Shown piece after piece: positions 63,340 through 64,000 of a stretch of 64,000 nucleotides of DNA; the first letter of the stretch is position 1; the number at the start of each line of letters is the position of its first letter. Under the pieces are notes generated by a model. That model had not been told where the DNA came from. It ran no database searches and saw nothing but the letters and a program-made list of their open reading frames with translations. The DNA comes from Zygnema cylindricum. Taxonomy: Eukaryota; Streptophyta; Zygnematophyceae; Zygnematales; Zygnemataceae. The stretch spans positions 1 to 64,000 of the forward strand of contig JBBHKE010002734.1 in NCBI GenBank assembly GCA_037447655.1, given 5' to 3'. Made by a program: the position numbers and the translations under genes.

Positions 63340-63893
63340 AAACTTATAATTCGTGACTGTTGAAAAAATCGCAAAAAATAGCGATATACTTTCTGTCTGG
63401 TAAACTAAACGGATAACTTACGAAAACAGTACGGTAAATTACGGTAACTGTACGCGTCTTTTTTGGAAATAGTTTTTATTCTAATTTTTCGTACAGTCTA
63501 ATTTGCAAACTGCTTTGTAAAAAATCTCGGTTCAGAATATCTCCACACTACAATATGTGCATGTACGAAATTGTTCAAATCGTACGCCGTCGCATTTTTT
63601 TTTCATCCGCGAATGCCGGAAAACATTTACGCAATTACAGGTTAGCGCGATTACGGGACAGCGTGAATATCTTTTCTGTACTTTTCTACTTAAAAGTACA
63701 AAAAAGTACAGCTCTGACAGACCGTACACCACACTATTTACGATGGCACTATATTAGAGCCATGAATCCTATTTTATGGAACACCTCAAATAACGTGTAG
63801 GAACATTTAGAATGTCTAATTCTATTTGAGAATTTGCCCAAAAAAACAGGGTACCTCAATTAGCGACAAACACGCTAATAGCGATTCACGGTG
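63340..63893. mobile_element. mariner-like MITE, left end not resolved
   Basis: The right end CACGCTAATAGCGATTCACGGTG with TA at 63894-63895 and the interior (TCTGACAGACCGTACACC, ACACTATTTA) match the 540-bp family. The left terminus is degraded or absent, so the start is approximate. Confidence 0.6.
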
Positions 63894-63895
63894 TA

Positions 63896-64000
63896 CTTGT
63901 AATGATTTGTCGGCTTTAGATCACAGGAGCCAAAGTAGCGTTAAATTATTTCTCCTACACTATTAATTTACTAATTTATGCCTAATAATTTAATAGCCGA
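63896..64000. other. window end, no feature
   Basis: About 100 bases of AT-rich DNA. Confidence 0.5.

Noticed and set aside
1-64000. tRNA and rRNA genes
   Set aside because: No convincing B-box or cloverleaf context and no rRNA-like stretches were seen by eye on either strand.

Overview
The window looks like nuclear DNA of a streptophyte, meaning a land plant or a close algal relative. It is AT-rich, with long introns bounded by GT and AG, plant Ty1/copia elements, and a receptor kinase that joins a legume-type lectin domain to a plant RLK kinase. Transposon density, CCCTCT microsatellites in several introns, and an L-type lectin kinase split over many exons (the family is usually intron-poor in flowering plants) fit a large non-seed-plant genome. 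The species cannot be fixed from sequence alone.

Layout. (1) 1-10.3 kb: no convincing gene; a pile-up of non-autonomous DNA transposons. Some have TAA target duplications (PIF/Harbinger type) and some TA duplications (mariner type), several nested. (2) 10.4-29.5 kb, plus strand: an L-type lectin receptor-like kinase gene built here from splice sites and reading phases (lectin exon, proline-rich hinge, transmembrane exon, six kinase exons). Its lectin exon has a frameshift and an in-frame stop; the kinase exons are open. Introns hold a solo LTR, a decayed duplicate of the lectin exon start, simple repeats and a young full-length copia element (Copia-1, 21503-27562, target duplication AGAGT). 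(3) 29.5-35.1 kb: intergenic, with nested hAT-like elements and a repeat block that recurs inverted at 61.5-63.3 kb. (4) 35.1-43.5 kb: an older, degenerate copia element (Copia-2) carrying two later LTR insertions. (5) 43.5-46.3 kb: a CT microsatellite and a truncated, non-autonomous LTR element on the minus strand. (6) 46.3-47.7 kb: the last exon of an FAD-dependent hydroxylase-like gene, preceded by tandem copies of its splice acceptor and exon start. (7) 49.9-51.9 kb, minus strand: an unrecognised multi-exon gene model. (8) 53.0-59.7 kb, plus strand: the first ten exons of a UDP-N-acetylhexosamine pyrophosphorylase (UAP) gene, continuing past a 1.6 kb CCCTCT tract and probably past the window. 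(9) 61.3-64 kb: more transposons.

The genes do not form a pathway. The lectin kinase would sense carbohydrate or other ligands at the plasma membrane, and UAP makes UDP-GlcNAc in the cytosol. The minus-strand gene and UAP are divergent and share about 1.1 kb of upstream DNA holding a MITE. Beyond the genes, the most informative part is the transposon record, above all a pair of repeat copies in which each shows the other's pre-insertion site. All exon models were made by eye from splice signals, phase and family resemblance; no search or alignment program was run.
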